Shown here in pieces: positions 1-9,531 of a stretch of 64,000 bases of DNA. The notes beneath the pieces were generated by a model that did not search any database, was not told the DNA's origin, and was given only the letters and a program-made list of their open reading frames with translations. Every line of letters starts with the position of its first letter. Positions within the stretch are counted from its first letter, which is position 1. Made by a program: the position numbers and the translations under genes. The stretch is from Alphaproteobacteria bacterium (GTDB taxonomy: Bacteria; Pseudomonadota; Alphaproteobacteria; Sphingomonadales; JAKSBY01), in the NCBI GenBank assembly GCA_021774625.1, contig JAJFIV010000007.1, forward strand, positions 123,234 through 187,233, written 5' to 3'.

Positions 1-1632
1 ACAGCCGCGATGCTGTGGCTGAAAAAACTGCCCGCACCCAAGGCGCAGAAAAACCGCCTGGAAGGAATGGCCGGCTTCATCATGGGGCTGACCAATAATA
101 ATTTCAAACGGGCCGGGTGGATTAGCGGATTGATCGGGCTTTCGCTGACAGCGTCTCTGCTGCTTATCCCGAGCATGAATTATCTGCCCCCGGTCAAACG
201 GGACGCGCTGACGGCCTGGGTATTCTTCCCGCCCGGCTCTAATGTGGAATTTGCCGAAACCGAGCTGGCAGACGTAATGATGGCCCGCCTTGATCCCTAT
301 CTGAAAGGCGAAAAACAGCCGCAAATTCTGGACTATAACCTTTTTTCCTGGCCGGCGATGATTGGCTCCAGCGTCAGTGTGCGGGCGACAGACCCGGCCG
401 ACCTGCCGGAACTTCAGCGTATTCTGTATGAGGAAGTCCTGACCGGCCTGCCCGACGTTTCCGCCTTTGTTATCCAGCAAAGCCTGTTTGGCGGTTTCAA
501 CAGCAGCGACAGTGTGGAGTTCAATATCCATTCGGCTGATCTGAGTGAACTGAAAACCGTCGCCATTGAGGCAATGGATTTGATCGCTGCCGCCATTCCC
601 GGCGCGCCCATTAACCCAAGCCCCGACCCCAATATTGCCTCGCCGGAGCTGGAATTCATTCCCAACGACCGGCGCCTGCTGGAAGTGGGATGGCGGCGCA
701 CGGATCTTGCCAATGTAGTGCGCACGCTTGGCACCGGAGTCTGGCTCGGCGAATATTTTAACGGCGAAAAAAGACTGGATGTTTTCTTTAAGACGGATGC
801 CGAACAGAATCCGGAGACCATGATCAATATGCCCGTTGCCACACCCTTGGGCGGGATCGTGCCGTTGGGTGAACTGGTGGAGATGCGCGAAAATCTGGGC
901 CCCGGCGCGATTATCCGCTACGATGGCCGCCGCACCATGTCGATGGATGTCAATCCACCGCCGGGCATGACCCTGGAGGAGCTGATTACAATCATCAAGG
1001 CCGAGGTCGAGCCGCAAATCCTCGCCATGCTGCCGCCGGACGGCGCCGTAACTTATGGCGGCAGCGCCGGTGATCTCGCCCGGGCCGTGGAAACACTCAC
1101 CGCCAATTTCCTGATCGCGCTGGCTCTTTTATTCCTGATCATGGCGGCGCTGTTCCGTTCGCCGAAGGATGCGCTGCTGGTGTTGATCTCGATACCATTA
1201 GCGACGGTCGGCGGGCTGGCGCTTTTACAGATACTGGACCTGCCGCTGGATTTGCTGACCATGATCGGCTTTATTATCCTGCTGGGTCTGGTGGTGAATA
1301 ACGCCATTCTGCTGGTGGTGCAGACCCGCAGTTCGGAGAAGAGCGGCCTGAGCAGAGAAGAAGCGGTCAAGGCGGCGCTCCGGCTGCGTCTGCGCCCGAT
1401 CTTTATGTCAACCTTCACATCGCTGGCGGGCATGCTGCCATTGCTGATCCTGCCCGGCGCGGGCAGTGATATCTATCGCGGCATGGCGGCGGCCATTGTG
1501 GGTGGAATGAGCGTCAGCATGGTCTTTACGCTGGTTCTCCTGCCGAGCCTCATTCAGATCGAATGGAAGACGGTTACCTCCTTTTCCAATAACAATACTT
1601 CCCGGCGGCGCGTGCAGGCTCCGGCTGAGTAA
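1..1632 (+). CDS. RND efflux permease, C-terminal half (5' cut by window edge)
   Basis: This is the C-terminal ~540 residues of an inner-membrane resistance-nodulation-division transporter, which exports substrates in exchange for protons. The frame is open to base 1, and the Met at base 10 aligns with an internal position of the next gene (MLWLKKLP here, KQWLKKLP there), so the gene starts upstream of the window. Visible are the second periplasmic porter loop (YLPPVKRDALTAW) and the C-terminal membrane helices with FRSPKDALLVLISIPLATVG and GFIILLGLVVNNAILLVVQT. The next gene is a close paralogue with the same landmarks, which suggests a tandem duplication or a two-permease pump of the MdtBC kind. 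Substrate unknown; family assignment is secure. Confidence 0.93.
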   Translation, partial: TAAMLWLKKLPAPKAQKNRLEGMAGFIMGLTNNNFKRAGWISGLIGLSLTASLLLIPSMNYLPPVKRDALTAWVFFPPGSNVEFAETELADVMMARLDPYLKGEKQPQILDYNLFSWPAMIGSSVSVRATDPADLPELQRILYEEVLTGLPDVSAFVIQQSLFGGFNSSDSVEFNIHSADLSELKTVAIEAMDLIAAAIPGAPINPSPDPNIASPELEFIPNDRRLLEVGWRRTDLANVVRTLGTGVWLGEYFNGEKRLDVFFKTDAEQNPETMINMPVATPLGGIVPLGELVEMRENLGPGAIIRYDGRRTMSMDVNPPPGMTLEELITIIKAEVEPQILAMLPPDGAVTYGGSAGDLARAVETLTANFLIALALLFLIMAALFRSPKDALLVLISIPLATVGGLALLQILDLPLDLLTMIGFIILLGLVVNNAILLVVQTRSSEKSGLSREEAVKAALRLRLRPIFMSTFTSLAGMLPLLILPGAGSDIYRGMAAAIVGGMSVSMVFTLVLLPSLIQIEWKTVTSFSNNNTSRRRVQAPAE

Positions 1633-1760
1633 TCCCACGAAAAATCGCAGTCCTGCGCTATTTGTCGCATAGCATGAACGCCCCGACGCATTTCGATTTC
1701 CCTTGGAAACACAATGCGTAAGGTGCATCCGGGGGCGGCGATAGGAAGCAGGAGCCGTCA

Positions 1761-4700
1761 ATGACGTGGACGAAAAAAAGCTTGCAGAACCCGGCCGCCG
1801 TGGCCGTTGTCGTGGCCATCGTTCTTTTACTGGGTATCGTTACTATCCTCCGGCTGCCAGTGCAGCTGTTTCCCGATATTGAACGCCCGCAACTGAATGT
1901 TTTTACAAGCTGGCGCGCGGCTTCTCCGCAGGAAGTGGAATCGGAACTGATCGAGCCCATCGAGGATGTGCTTCAAGGCACGCCCGGTCTTGAGGTGATG
2001 CAAGCATGGGCCAACCCCGGCAGCGCCTGGTTCAATCTGCAGTTCGGTCTTTCGGCGGACATGGAGGCGACGCTGCTGGATGTGATCAGCCGCATGAACC
2101 GTATTCCACCGCTGCCCGCCGATGCCGATCCCCCGGTCATTAATTTTGGCGGCTCGTCCAACGACACGCTGATTTATTATTTTGTTCAGGTGTTGCCCGG
2201 TAACGACCGGCCGGTCACCGATTATAGCACCTTTCTTCAGGATACCATTATCCCGAGAATTGAGGCCGTTCCGGGTGTTGCTAATGTGGATGTCAATGGC
2301 GGCAGCGATTTTACCGAAGAATTACAGGTGGTGTTCGATCCCTACCGCGCCGCGGAGCTCGGCATCGATATCACTAATATTGCCGGTTCGGTCGGCCTGG
2401 CCAATGATGTTTCCGGCGGCTTTGTCGATGTCGGGCGGCGGCAGTTTACCCTGCGCTTCCGGGGCCGCTACTCGCCGGATCAGCTGTCAGGCATGATTCT
2501 CGACTGGCGGGACGGCAGCCCGGTGACCCTGGGCGACGTGGCGGAAATCACCGTGGCGCCGGGACGCAGAAACAGTTTTGCCTATCAGAACGGCAACCCC
2601 GCCGTGGGCATGTGGGTTCAGCGGGAATCCGGCGCCAATGTGCTGGCGACCCTGAATGCGGTTGAGGAAGTGGTTGAGGAACTGAAGGCCGGCCCCTTGC
2701 GGGAACAGGGCATTACCATGGAAAAATCCTTTAACCCCGCCGTCTTTATCAAACGCGCCATCAATCTGCTTTCCAGCAATCTTCTGATCGGCAGCCTGCT
2801 GGCGGTTGGCATCTTGTGGTGGTTTTTGCGTCAGGGCCGGGCGACCTTCCTGATCGCCGCCACAATTCCTATATCCCTGCTGACAACCTTCGTCGTGCTG
2901 GGTCTGGCCGGGCGGACGGTGAATGTGATTTCGCTGGCGGGTCTGGCCTTCGCCACCGGCATGGTGCTGGATGCCGCCATTGTGGTTCTGGAAAATATCG
3001 TGCGTCTCAGGGAAGGCGGGAAAGACAAGGAAAGCGCCGCCGAAATTGGCGCGACCCAGGTTTGGGGCGCCCTGCTGGCGTCGACCGCGACCACGGTTGC
3101 GATCTTTATCCCGATTATCTTTCTGAAGGATGTGGAGGGTCAGCTTTTTGCCGATCTGGCGCTTACCATCGCCATCGGCGTTTCCGTATCGCTGGTTGTG
3201 GCCATCACGGTCCTGCCGACGGCCGCCAAACAGTGGCTGAAGAAACTGCCGCAGTCTGATAAACAGACCCGGCGTTGGGACCGCATAGCTACATTTATTA
3301 TGGGTCTGACCAACAGGCCTAATAAACGCTATTTCTGGATAGCGGGACTGATGACGGTACCCCTTATTGTCAGTTACCTTTTGCTGCCATCCATGAGTTA
3401 CCTGCCGCCGGTGAAACGGGATGCGGTGGACGCCTTTATCGGCACGCCAGCCGGCACCACTCTGGAAACCGTGGAGCAGGAAATTGCCCAGCCCATACTG
3501 GCGCGGCTTCAACCTTATATGAACGGCGAAAAAGAGCCGGCGCTGCGTAATTATTATCTGACACGCTGGCCCGGCGGTCAGGGGTTGAGCCTCGGTGTGC
3601 GTGCGCAGGACCAGGGAAAAATCAGGGAACTTGAGCGTATTGTCCGGGAAGAAATCCTTGTCGATTTCCCTGACGTGATTTCCTTTGCACAGCAGGGTAA
3701 TCTGTTCGGCGGTTTCGGCAGCGACGGCAGTATCGCCATTTATCTGCAATCCACGGATCAGGAAGCCGTAGGACAGGCAGCAGCGCAGGGCGTGCAATTG
3801 TTGCAGGAAGCCTTCCCCAATTCCAATACTCAGGCCAACCCGGACCCTCAGCTCACCTCGCCTGAACTGCAGATGGCGCCCAATGACCAGCGTATCCGTG
3901 AAGTCGGCTGGAACCGCAATCAGGTGGCAAGTATCGTCCGCGCCATGGGTGACGGCCTGTGGCTGGGTGAACATTTTAACGGCGATAAACGGATGGATAT
4001 CATTTTAAAATCAGATCGCTGGGAAAGCCCGGAAGAACTGGAATCCCTGCCGGTTTCAACGCCGCTTGGCGGCATTGTGCCTCTTGGAAGCCTGGTCAGT
4101 ATTGAACGCACGGTCGGCCCCTCCGCTATTCAGCGGGTTGACGGCCGCCGGACGACAACGCTGAATTTCAATCCGCCGGAAGATATATCCCTGCAGGATG
4201 CCATCACCAAAATTAAAACAGAGATCGAACCTCAGTTACGCGCTCTGCTGCCGGCCGACGGCACTGTCCTTTATGGTGGCAGCGCTAACAGCCTCGACCG
4301 GGCCATAACCAGTCTCGGCACCAATTTCATTATGGCGCTGGGTCTGCTGTTTTTGCTGCTGTCCGCTCTTTTCCGTTCTCCCAAAGATGCGTTGCTGGTG
4401 GTGATTTCCATTCCCCTCGCAACGGTTGGGGGCGTTCTCGCGCTGACCGTCCTAAACTGGGTGACCTTCCAGCCCCTGGACCTTCTGACCATGATCGGCT
4501 TCATCATTCTTTTGGGGCTGGTTGTGAATAATGCGATTTTGCTGGTGGTGCAGACCCGGCGATCGGAAGAGGAAGGGCTGAGCCGGGCCGACGCGGTGGC
4601 GATGGCGCTGCGCCTCAGACTGCGGCCGATCTTTATGTCCACGCTCACCAGCATTTTCGGCATGATGCCGCTGGTCCTGTTTCCCGGCGCCGGCAGCGCC

Positions 4701-4853
4701 ATCTACCGCGGCATGGCAGCCACCATTGTCGGCGGCATGAGCGTCAGCATGATTTTTACCCTGATCCTTTTGCCGTCTCTTTTACAGCTTGGCGCCGGGG
4801 CCAGAAAACCAATAAGAACAAGGCCGGAATTGGCGGCCGCCGCGGCGGAATAA
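1761..4853 (+). CDS. RND efflux permease, full length
   Basis: A complete 1030-residue RND permease, the usual length for the AcrB/MdtB class. It has an N-terminal membrane anchor, two large periplasmic loops and two six-helix bundles. In the fourth helix (about residues 395-410) the sequence GMVLDAAIVVLENI carries one acidic residue where AcrB has an Asp-Asp pair; a single Asp here is what I recall from heavy-metal-efflux RND proteins. That is a hint about coupling, not proof of substrate. The start is supported by GCAGGAG six bases before the ATG. It follows a paralogous permease and precedes the membrane fusion protein by 75 bases, so the three probably form one operon. Confidence 0.95.
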   Translation: MTWTKKSLQNPAAVAVVVAIVLLLGIVTILRLPVQLFPDIERPQLNVFTSWRAASPQEVESELIEPIEDVLQGTPGLEVMQAWANPGSAWFNLQFGLSADMEATLLDVISRMNRIPPLPADADPPVINFGGSSNDTLIYYFVQVLPGNDRPVTDYSTFLQDTIIPRIEAVPGVANVDVNGGSDFTEELQVVFDPYRAAELGIDITNIAGSVGLANDVSGGFVDVGRRQFTLRFRGRYSPDQLSGMILDWRDGSPVTLGDVAEITVAPGRRNSFAYQNGNPAVGMWVQRESGANVLATLNAVEEVVEELKAGPLREQGITMEKSFNPAVFIKRAINLLSSNLLIGSLLAVGILWWFLRQGRATFLIAATIPISLLTTFVVLGLAGRTVNVISLAGLAFATGMVLDAAIVVLENIVRLREGGKDKESAAEIGATQVWGALLASTATTVAIFIPIIFLKDVEGQLFADLALTIAIGVSVSLVVAITVLPTAAKQWLKKLPQSDKQTRRWDRIATFIMGLTNRPNKRYFWIAGLMTVPLIVSYLLLPSMSYLPPVKRDAVDAFIGTPAGTTLETVEQEIAQPILARLQPYMNGEKEPALRNYYLTRWPGGQGLSLGVRAQDQGKIRELERIVREEILVDFPDVISFAQQGNLFGGFGSDGSIAIYLQSTDQEAVGQAAAQGVQLLQEAFPNSNTQANPDPQLTSPELQMAPNDQRIREVGWNRNQVASIVRAMGDGLWLGEHFNGDKRMDIILKSDRWESPEELESLPVSTPLGGIVPLGSLVSIERTVGPSAIQRVDGRRTTTLNFNPPEDISLQDAITKIKTEIEPQLRALLPADGTVLYGGSANSLDRAITSLGTNFIMALGLLFLLLSALFRSPKDALLVVISIPLATVGGVLALTVLNWVTFQPLDLLTMIGFIILLGLVVNNAILLVVQTRRSEEEGLSRADAVAMALRLRLRPIFMSTLTSIFGMMPLVLFPGAGSAIYRGMAATIVGGMSVSMIFTLILLPSLLQLGAGARKPIRTRPELAAAAAE

Positions 4854-4928
4854 TCCGGCCCGGTCATGACAGCGCACAACCCGGGCAGACGCTTGGGGAT
4901 TGCAAAAGCAACGAGAGAAAAGGTAGTT

Positions 4929-5981
4929 ATGTCAGTTATGTATAAAAAAATATTATTCGCCTTTATAATTCTGGGCCTGAGCGGCGGTCATGTGATGGCG
5001 CAAAACGCCCAGCCACCCGCCCGCGTGGAAGTGGCGCGGGCAACCATCAAAAACCTGGCGCCACTGGTCACGGTTCCCGGCACGGTCATCAGCCGCAACG
5101 ATTCCCGCATCGCTGCAGAAGTGGCCGGCCGGGTGGTGTGGATTGCGGAGGTCGGCGATGAAGTGGCGGAAGGCGATATCATTGCCCGGATCGATGACCG
5201 GGAATGGCGCCTGCAATTGCGGGAAACCGAAGCCCGGGTCAAGCAACTGGAAGCAAGCCAGAAATTTCTCGGGCAGGAAGTTCAGCGGTTCGAGGAACTG
5301 GCGTCCACCAATAATACCCCGCGCCGCAGTCTTGAACAGGCCATTTCCCAGCGTGATATGACGGAACAGGATCTAATTCAGGCCCGGGTTGCGCTGGAAC
5401 GCACCCAGTATAATCTTTCGCGCACGGAAATCCGTGCTCCATTCCCGGGCCGTGTGGTTGAACGGCTGGTCCAGGTGGGGGAATATCCGTCGCCGGGCAC
5501 CGAACTGGCGCGCCTGGTCGATACCGTTCATATCGAGGTCCGGGCGCAGGTCCCGCTTTCCATTGCCCCCTTTCTTGTGAGCGGGCTTTCAGTTCAGCTG
5601 GAAAGCAATGGCCGGGCTGTCCTAAGTCCGATCCGGGCGATGATCCCTGTAGGGGACGAAGTGACACGGACCATGCAAGTCCGTGTCGAACTGACCGATC
5701 CCAGCTGGATTATCGGCACGGCCGTCAAGGTCGGCTTTCCTTCAGCAGAACCAAAGCGGGTGGTAACGGTACCGAGAGACGCGCTGGTGCTTAGGGCCGA
5801 CAATACCTATGTTTTCAAGGTGAATGGTGAGATTGCGGAACGGGTTGCAGTTCGTACCGGGGCCGCCAGCGGAAATGATATTGAGGTCCTGGGGCCGATC
5901 GCCGATGGCGATATGGTTGTCATCCGGGGCGCTGAACGTCTCCGTGAAGGGCAGACGGTGGCCCTGGCGTCAACGACCTAG
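4929..5981 (+). CDS. RND membrane fusion (periplasmic adaptor) protein
   Basis: A 350-residue HlyD/AcrA-type adaptor linking the RND permease to an outer-membrane channel. It begins with a signal-peptide-like stretch (KKILFAFIILGLSGGHVMAQ). The split biotinyl-lipoyl domain is seen as AEVAGRVVWIAEVGDEVAEG and later as RAPFPGRVVERLVQVGEYPS, separated by an alpha-helical hairpin (about residues 75-140), and followed by beta-barrel and membrane-proximal domains. I chose the ATG at 4929 because AAAAGG precedes it and it gives a clean signal peptide; an upstream ATG at 4866 adds 21 unlikely residues. The adaptor lies after the permeases, whereas it is usually first in such operons. Confidence 0.92.
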   Translation: MSVMYKKILFAFIILGLSGGHVMAQNAQPPARVEVARATIKNLAPLVTVPGTVISRNDSRIAAEVAGRVVWIAEVGDEVAEGDIIARIDDREWRLQLRETEARVKQLEASQKFLGQEVQRFEELASTNNTPRRSLEQAISQRDMTEQDLIQARVALERTQYNLSRTEIRAPFPGRVVERLVQVGEYPSPGTELARLVDTVHIEVRAQVPLSIAPFLVSGLSVQLESNGRAVLSPIRAMIPVGDEVTRTMQVRVELTDPSWIIGTAVKVGFPSAEPKRVVTVPRDALVLRADNTYVFKVNGEIAERVAVRTGAASGNDIEVLGPIADGDMVVIRGAERLREGQTVALASTT

Positions 5982-6116
5982 CGAGCAGATGTTGTGCTGG
6001 CAGCAGCCGCATCCAATAAAATGACAGGAACTGAGTATGCCAGGGGCCGGGACAGAGATCCCATAAAGAAAAAGAGCCTTGGCGGTGAGCCAACAACAAA
6101 CCATAATGAGGCCGGT

Positions 6117-7229
6117 ATGAAGCAGCAAGAGGGGGCTGCGGCCAGAAAAGCGATGCATTTTATCCTGCGCGATAAAAATGTGGCATTTTGGACCCTGCAA
6201 CTGGCAGGCTGGTTCGGCTACGGCCTTGTGCGCTGGCTGAACGGCTTGGCGCGCGGCTGGGAGTTTGAATATCTTTATCCCAGCATCGTGGCGATGATTG
6301 CCGGTTTTCTGATCACACTCGGCATGCGCTATGTTTTCCGCCTGATCCGCAATCGGGGCGTTCCGGTAATTGTGACGATCTCCTTTTTCTTATCCATCCT
6401 GCTGGCAATTGCCTTTTCGGCGATAGAAGTCTGGGGCCACACCACATTTTATCTCAGGGAATGGCGGCCTGAAGATTTTCCCTTCTGGGGGAACACAATG
6501 CTTGACGCCTATGTCCTGCTATCCTGGACCGCTCTTTATTTCAGCATCAATTATTATCTTTTGTTACGGGAACAGCGGGAGCAGACGCTGAAGGCATCCG
6601 CCATGGCTCATCAGGCGCAACTAAAAATGCTGCGCTATCAGCTCAACCCGCATTTTCTGTTCAACACCCTGAACGCCATTTCCACGCTTGTACTGGAAAA
6701 GGACATCAAGCTTGCCAATAATATGCTGACCCGCCTCAGCGCCTTTTTACGCTATACGCTGGTCAACCAGCCGCGGCAAAAAGTGACACTGGATCAGGAA
6801 CTTTATGCCCTCGGTCTTTATCTTGAAATCGAAAAGGTGCGGTTCCAGGATCGTCTCAAACTTACTTTCAATATTGAGGAAAAGGCCCGCACGGCGCTGA
6901 TTCCCAATCTTCTTCTCCAGCCCTTGATCGAGAATGCCGTTAAATACGCCATTGCCCCTTCCGAGGATGGCGGGGAGATTTCCCTCACCGCGGAAATTCT
7001 TGAAAACAATCTCTGCATATTTTTGCAGGATAACGGTCCCGGTCTGAAAGAAATCCCGGCGGTGATGGCAAAAGAATCGAGCGGGGTCGGTATCTCCAAC
7101 ACCCGGGAACGGCTGAAGCAGATATATGGCGGCAACCATGAATTTACGCTCACCAATACCGAGCCCAACGGGCTGTCCATTAAAATCGTGATTCCCTGTG
7201 AACTAACGGAAAAACAGAAGGCGGCATGA
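6117..7229 (+). CDS. LytS-family sensor histidine kinase
   Basis: A 370-residue membrane histidine kinase of the His_kinase (PF06580)/HATPase type. The N-terminal ~165 residues contain about four hydrophobic helices and no obvious extracytoplasmic sensor domain. The phospho-acceptor motif QLNPHFLFNTLNAIS is followed by an ATP-binding domain with N box LLQPLIENAVKYA, G1 box DNGPGL and G2 box GVGISNTRERL. The start is set at the ATG preceded by TGAGG; upstream ATGs in frame would add a basic, non-conserved extension. Its stop overlaps the response regulator by four bases (ATGA), showing translational coupling. The signal is unknown; proximity to the efflux genes suggests, without proving, that it controls them. 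Confidence 0.93.
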   Translation: MKQQEGAAARKAMHFILRDKNVAFWTLQLAGWFGYGLVRWLNGLARGWEFEYLYPSIVAMIAGFLITLGMRYVFRLIRNRGVPVIVTISFFLSILLAIAFSAIEVWGHTTFYLREWRPEDFPFWGNTMLDAYVLLSWTALYFSINYYLLLREQREQTLKASAMAHQAQLKMLRYQLNPHFLFNTLNAISTLVLEKDIKLANNMLTRLSAFLRYTLVNQPRQKVTLDQELYALGLYLEIEKVRFQDRLKLTFNIEEKARTALIPNLLLQPLIENAVKYAIAPSEDGGEISLTAEILENNLCIFLQDNGPGLKEIPAVMAKESSGVGISNTRERLKQIYGGNHEFTLTNTEPNGLSIKIVIPCELTEKQKAA

Positions 7230-8035
7230 GGAAAATCCGGACAATTCTGGTTGATGATGAGCCGCTGGCGCTCAGGGGGCTTGCGATCCGTCTGAAAACA
7301 TTCGATGACATGGAAATTGTGGCCCAATGCCGCAACGGCCGGGAAGCCATCAAGGCCATCCGGGATGAAGCGCCGGATCTGGTTTTTCTCGATATTCAAA
7401 TGCCGGGATTCGATGGTTTTTCCGTCATCAAGGCGCTGATCAGCGATAAAATGCCCGCCATTGTTTTTGTCACGGCCTATAATGAGTATGCGCTTGATGC
7501 ATTTGAAGCCAACGCTCAGGATTATCTTCTGAAACCGGTGGAAGAGGACCGGCTGGCCCAGACCATAGACCGCATCAGAAAAGAGCTGCAATTGAAGACT
7601 GCAGCCAGTCAGACGCCAAAGCTTCTAAAGCTGCTGGAAAGCATGGATGTGCCACCGGGCGAAGAACTGGCAGCCATCCTGGAAGAGACCCGGCTGAACC
7701 CTTCGGAACGTTTTTATCAGATCCTGCATATCAAGGACCGCGGCCACATCACCCGCGTCGATGTCCGGGATATCGCCTATATCGATGCCGCCGGCGACTA
7801 TCTTTGCATTCATGTAGCAGAGGAAACGCATATCCTGCGCTGCACCATGAAAAGCATGGAGAAAAAGCTCGATCCGCAGGTTTTCCAGAGGATTCACCGG
7901 TCAACCATTGTGAATTTGAATAAAGTGAAGGAACTGCATCCCCACAGCAACGGCGAGTGCTATCTCGTTCTGGAAAATGGCAGCCAGTTGAAAGTCAGCC
8001 GCTCATACCGCGACGTGATCGGCCGGTTTTTATAG
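7226..8035 (+). CDS. LytTR-family DNA-binding response regulator
   Basis: A 269-residue two-domain regulator. The receiver (residues ~4-120) has the acidic cluster DDEP, the phospho-acceptor Asp in LVFLDIQMPGFDGF, a Thr in VFVTAYN and the Lys in YLLKPVEED. The C-terminal LytTR DNA-binding domain (~170-265) shows RDIAYIDAAGDYLCIH, FQRIHRSTIVNL and LKVSRSYRDVIGRFL. LytTR proteins bind direct repeats upstream of their targets. The gene overlaps the kinase gene and is surely its partner. Its length and order match AlgR/LytR-type systems. Confidence 0.95.
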   Translation: MRKIRTILVDDEPLALRGLAIRLKTFDDMEIVAQCRNGREAIKAIRDEAPDLVFLDIQMPGFDGFSVIKALISDKMPAIVFVTAYNEYALDAFEANAQDYLLKPVEEDRLAQTIDRIRKELQLKTAASQTPKLLKLLESMDVPPGEELAAILEETRLNPSERFYQILHIKDRGHITRVDVRDIAYIDAAGDYLCIHVAEETHILRCTMKSMEKKLDPQVFQRIHRSTIVNLNKVKELHPHSNGECYLVLENGSQLKVSRSYRDVIGRFL

Positions 8036-8053
8036 AGCACCCTGCGTGCTCTA
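8033..8053. terminator. Hairpin between convergent genes
   Basis: A perfect 8-bp stem (TAGAGCAC / GTGCTCTA, 5-nt loop) begins at the stop codon of the LytTR regulator and lies 18 bases beyond the convergent rpmF gene. Neither strand has a good U-tract after it, so intrinsic termination is uncertain. Confidence 0.4.
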
Positions 8054-8071
8054 GGCTCAGAACCGCAGGTG

Positions 8072-8257
8072 CTAAAAATCGCCTTTCGGCTCGATCACCT
8101 GCTTGCCTTTATACATACCGGTTTTCAGATCGATATGATGGCGCAGTTTAAACTCACCGGTGTGCTGATCCTCCTGGTAATTGGCGGCTTTCAGCGCATG
8201 ATGAGAACGGCGTTTGTTACGGCGCGAGGGGGTGACTTTTCTTTTCGGGACGGCCAT
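8072..8257 (-). CDS. rpmF: 50S ribosomal protein L32
   Basis: A 61-residue basic protein matching bacterial L32: start [18 protein letters not shown] and the conserved [15 protein letters not shown] near the C-terminus. It is a small component of the large ribosomal subunit near the peptidyl-transferase region. The start is fixed by AGGAAAGG upstream and by the family N-terminus; a longer in-frame extension is not conserved. The CxxC zinc motif of some L32 proteins is absent, as in many proteobacterial copies. It stands alone here rather than next to plsX/fabH. Confidence 0.97.
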   Translation of the reverse strand: MAVPKRKVTPSRRNKRRSHHALKAANYQEDQHTGEFKLRHHIDLKTGMYKGKQVIEPKGDF

Positions 8258-8529
8258 CTTAAAAAACCTTTCCTGCTTTTTCCGCACTTGCCGGAAAAAT
8301 ATCAAAAGCCCGGCAAACGGCGCGGGCTTAAATTCGCGCCGCACCTTATGGCGAAGCCCCGAGAAAATCAAGCAAACAAAGCGCTACAGGCCAAAAAATT
8401 GCTGACCAACAGAAAATACCCGCCTTTTTTCACATTTGTTTAAGCTTAACCGCCAATTAAGTCCAAATCTTCAATCATTTTTTAGAAAATCCTGCGTATT
8501 CTGTTCATGGTTAGGGAAATGGGTAAAAT

Positions 8530-9528
8530 ATGTACGCGCTTGCAGAAGCAGATTATGTGAACAATCGATGGGTGGACCGGATTCATCTGGAAAAGGTTGT
8601 CCTGGCAAAAAAAGTGGGGCAATTCCTGTCTGCAGATAAGACCGACCAGGAACGGGCCGTTGTCGAGAACATTGCCCGGCTTTTGACCAAGGATATTTCC
8701 GGTGTGGTTCGTCAAAGTCTGGCTTTCGAACTCAGAAATTGCCACGAAATGCCCAAGGACGTCGCCAATCGCATCGCCAAAGACGTTGAAGATGTGGCCT
8801 CGCCCTTTTTATCTGACACTGATATTTTCAGCGATCATGAAATGGCGGATCTGGCGCGGGCTGTTGATGAATTTGCCCGCATTGCCATTGCCCGGCGGCC
8901 CCATGTGCCGGGTGAGGTTTCGATCGCCATCGCTGAAATGGGCGGAGAAAAGGCTGTCACCTATCTTATCCGGAATCCCGGCGCGGAAATGCCGAAAAAA
9001 GCATGCGACCAGGTTATGCGCCGGTTTGAAAATACGCTTGCGGTCCTTGATCTGCTGGCCAGCCGCATTGACCTGCCTGTCTCGGTCGCGGAAAAGCTGA
9101 TTAACAAAGTTTCAGAGGATTGCCGCAAGACTTTGACCAAACACTATCGTGTCAATGGCGGCAAGGCCAGGGAGCTTTCCGATTCCGCCAGGATTTCTTC
9201 GCTTTTCGCCACCATCGAAAAGGCATCGCAAAGGCAGATCGATGATTATGTTTTTGAACTTATGCGGCGGGATGAACTGACCGACCAGCTCATTTTACAG
9301 ATGACGGCAAAAGGCAGTTTGAAATTCTTCGAAAGCGCCATGGCGATCAAACTTGGCCTGCCGGTCACCAATGTCCGGGCTCTGTTGCGCGACGGCAGCC
9401 AGATCGGTCTTTCACGGCTGCTTGAAAAAGCGCACATTAGGACTGACCTCTTACCGGTCTTTCGCAAAACCGTCTCAGCGGCCGTCAAAACGGGCAAAGC
9501 CGCTGAGAAGGAAACCGTTCCCGCCTAA
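8530..9528 (+). CDS. DUF2336 domain protein
   Basis: A 332-residue soluble, largely helical protein of the DUF2336 family, which is found mainly in Alphaproteobacteria. The pattern of HEAT-like helical repeats is visible in segments such as ERAVVENIARLLTKDISGVV and VRQSLAFELRNCHEMPKDVA. No signal peptide or membrane helix is seen. Biochemical function is unknown. It converges with the AhpD-like gene with only three bases between stop codons. The start codon is preceded by a weak AGGGAAATGGG region, so the exact start is moderately certain. Confidence 0.85.
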   Translation: MYALAEADYVNNRWVDRIHLEKVVLAKKVGQFLSADKTDQERAVVENIARLLTKDISGVVRQSLAFELRNCHEMPKDVANRIAKDVEDVASPFLSDTDIFSDHEMADLARAVDEFARIAIARRPHVPGEVSIAIAEMGGEKAVTYLIRNPGAEMPKKACDQVMRRFENTLAVLDLLASRIDLPVSVAEKLINKVSEDCRKTLTKHYRVNGGKARELSDSARISSLFATIEKASQRQIDDYVFELMRRDELTDQLILQMTAKGSLKFFESAMAIKLGLPVTNVRALLRDGSQIGLSRLLEKAHIRTDLLPVFRKTVSAAVKTGKAAEKETVPA

Positions 9529-9531
9529 CCC

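Noticed and set aside
2487..3974. Long antisense reading frame (495 codons) inside the RND permease gene
   Set aside because: It lies wholly opposite a conserved transporter gene, has a repetitive His/Gln/Arg-rich composition typical of shadow frames and shows no family likeness.
8069..8443. Plus-strand reading frame opposite rpmF
   Set aside because: The minus strand encodes a clear L32 with a good ribosome site; the opposite frame is a shadow.
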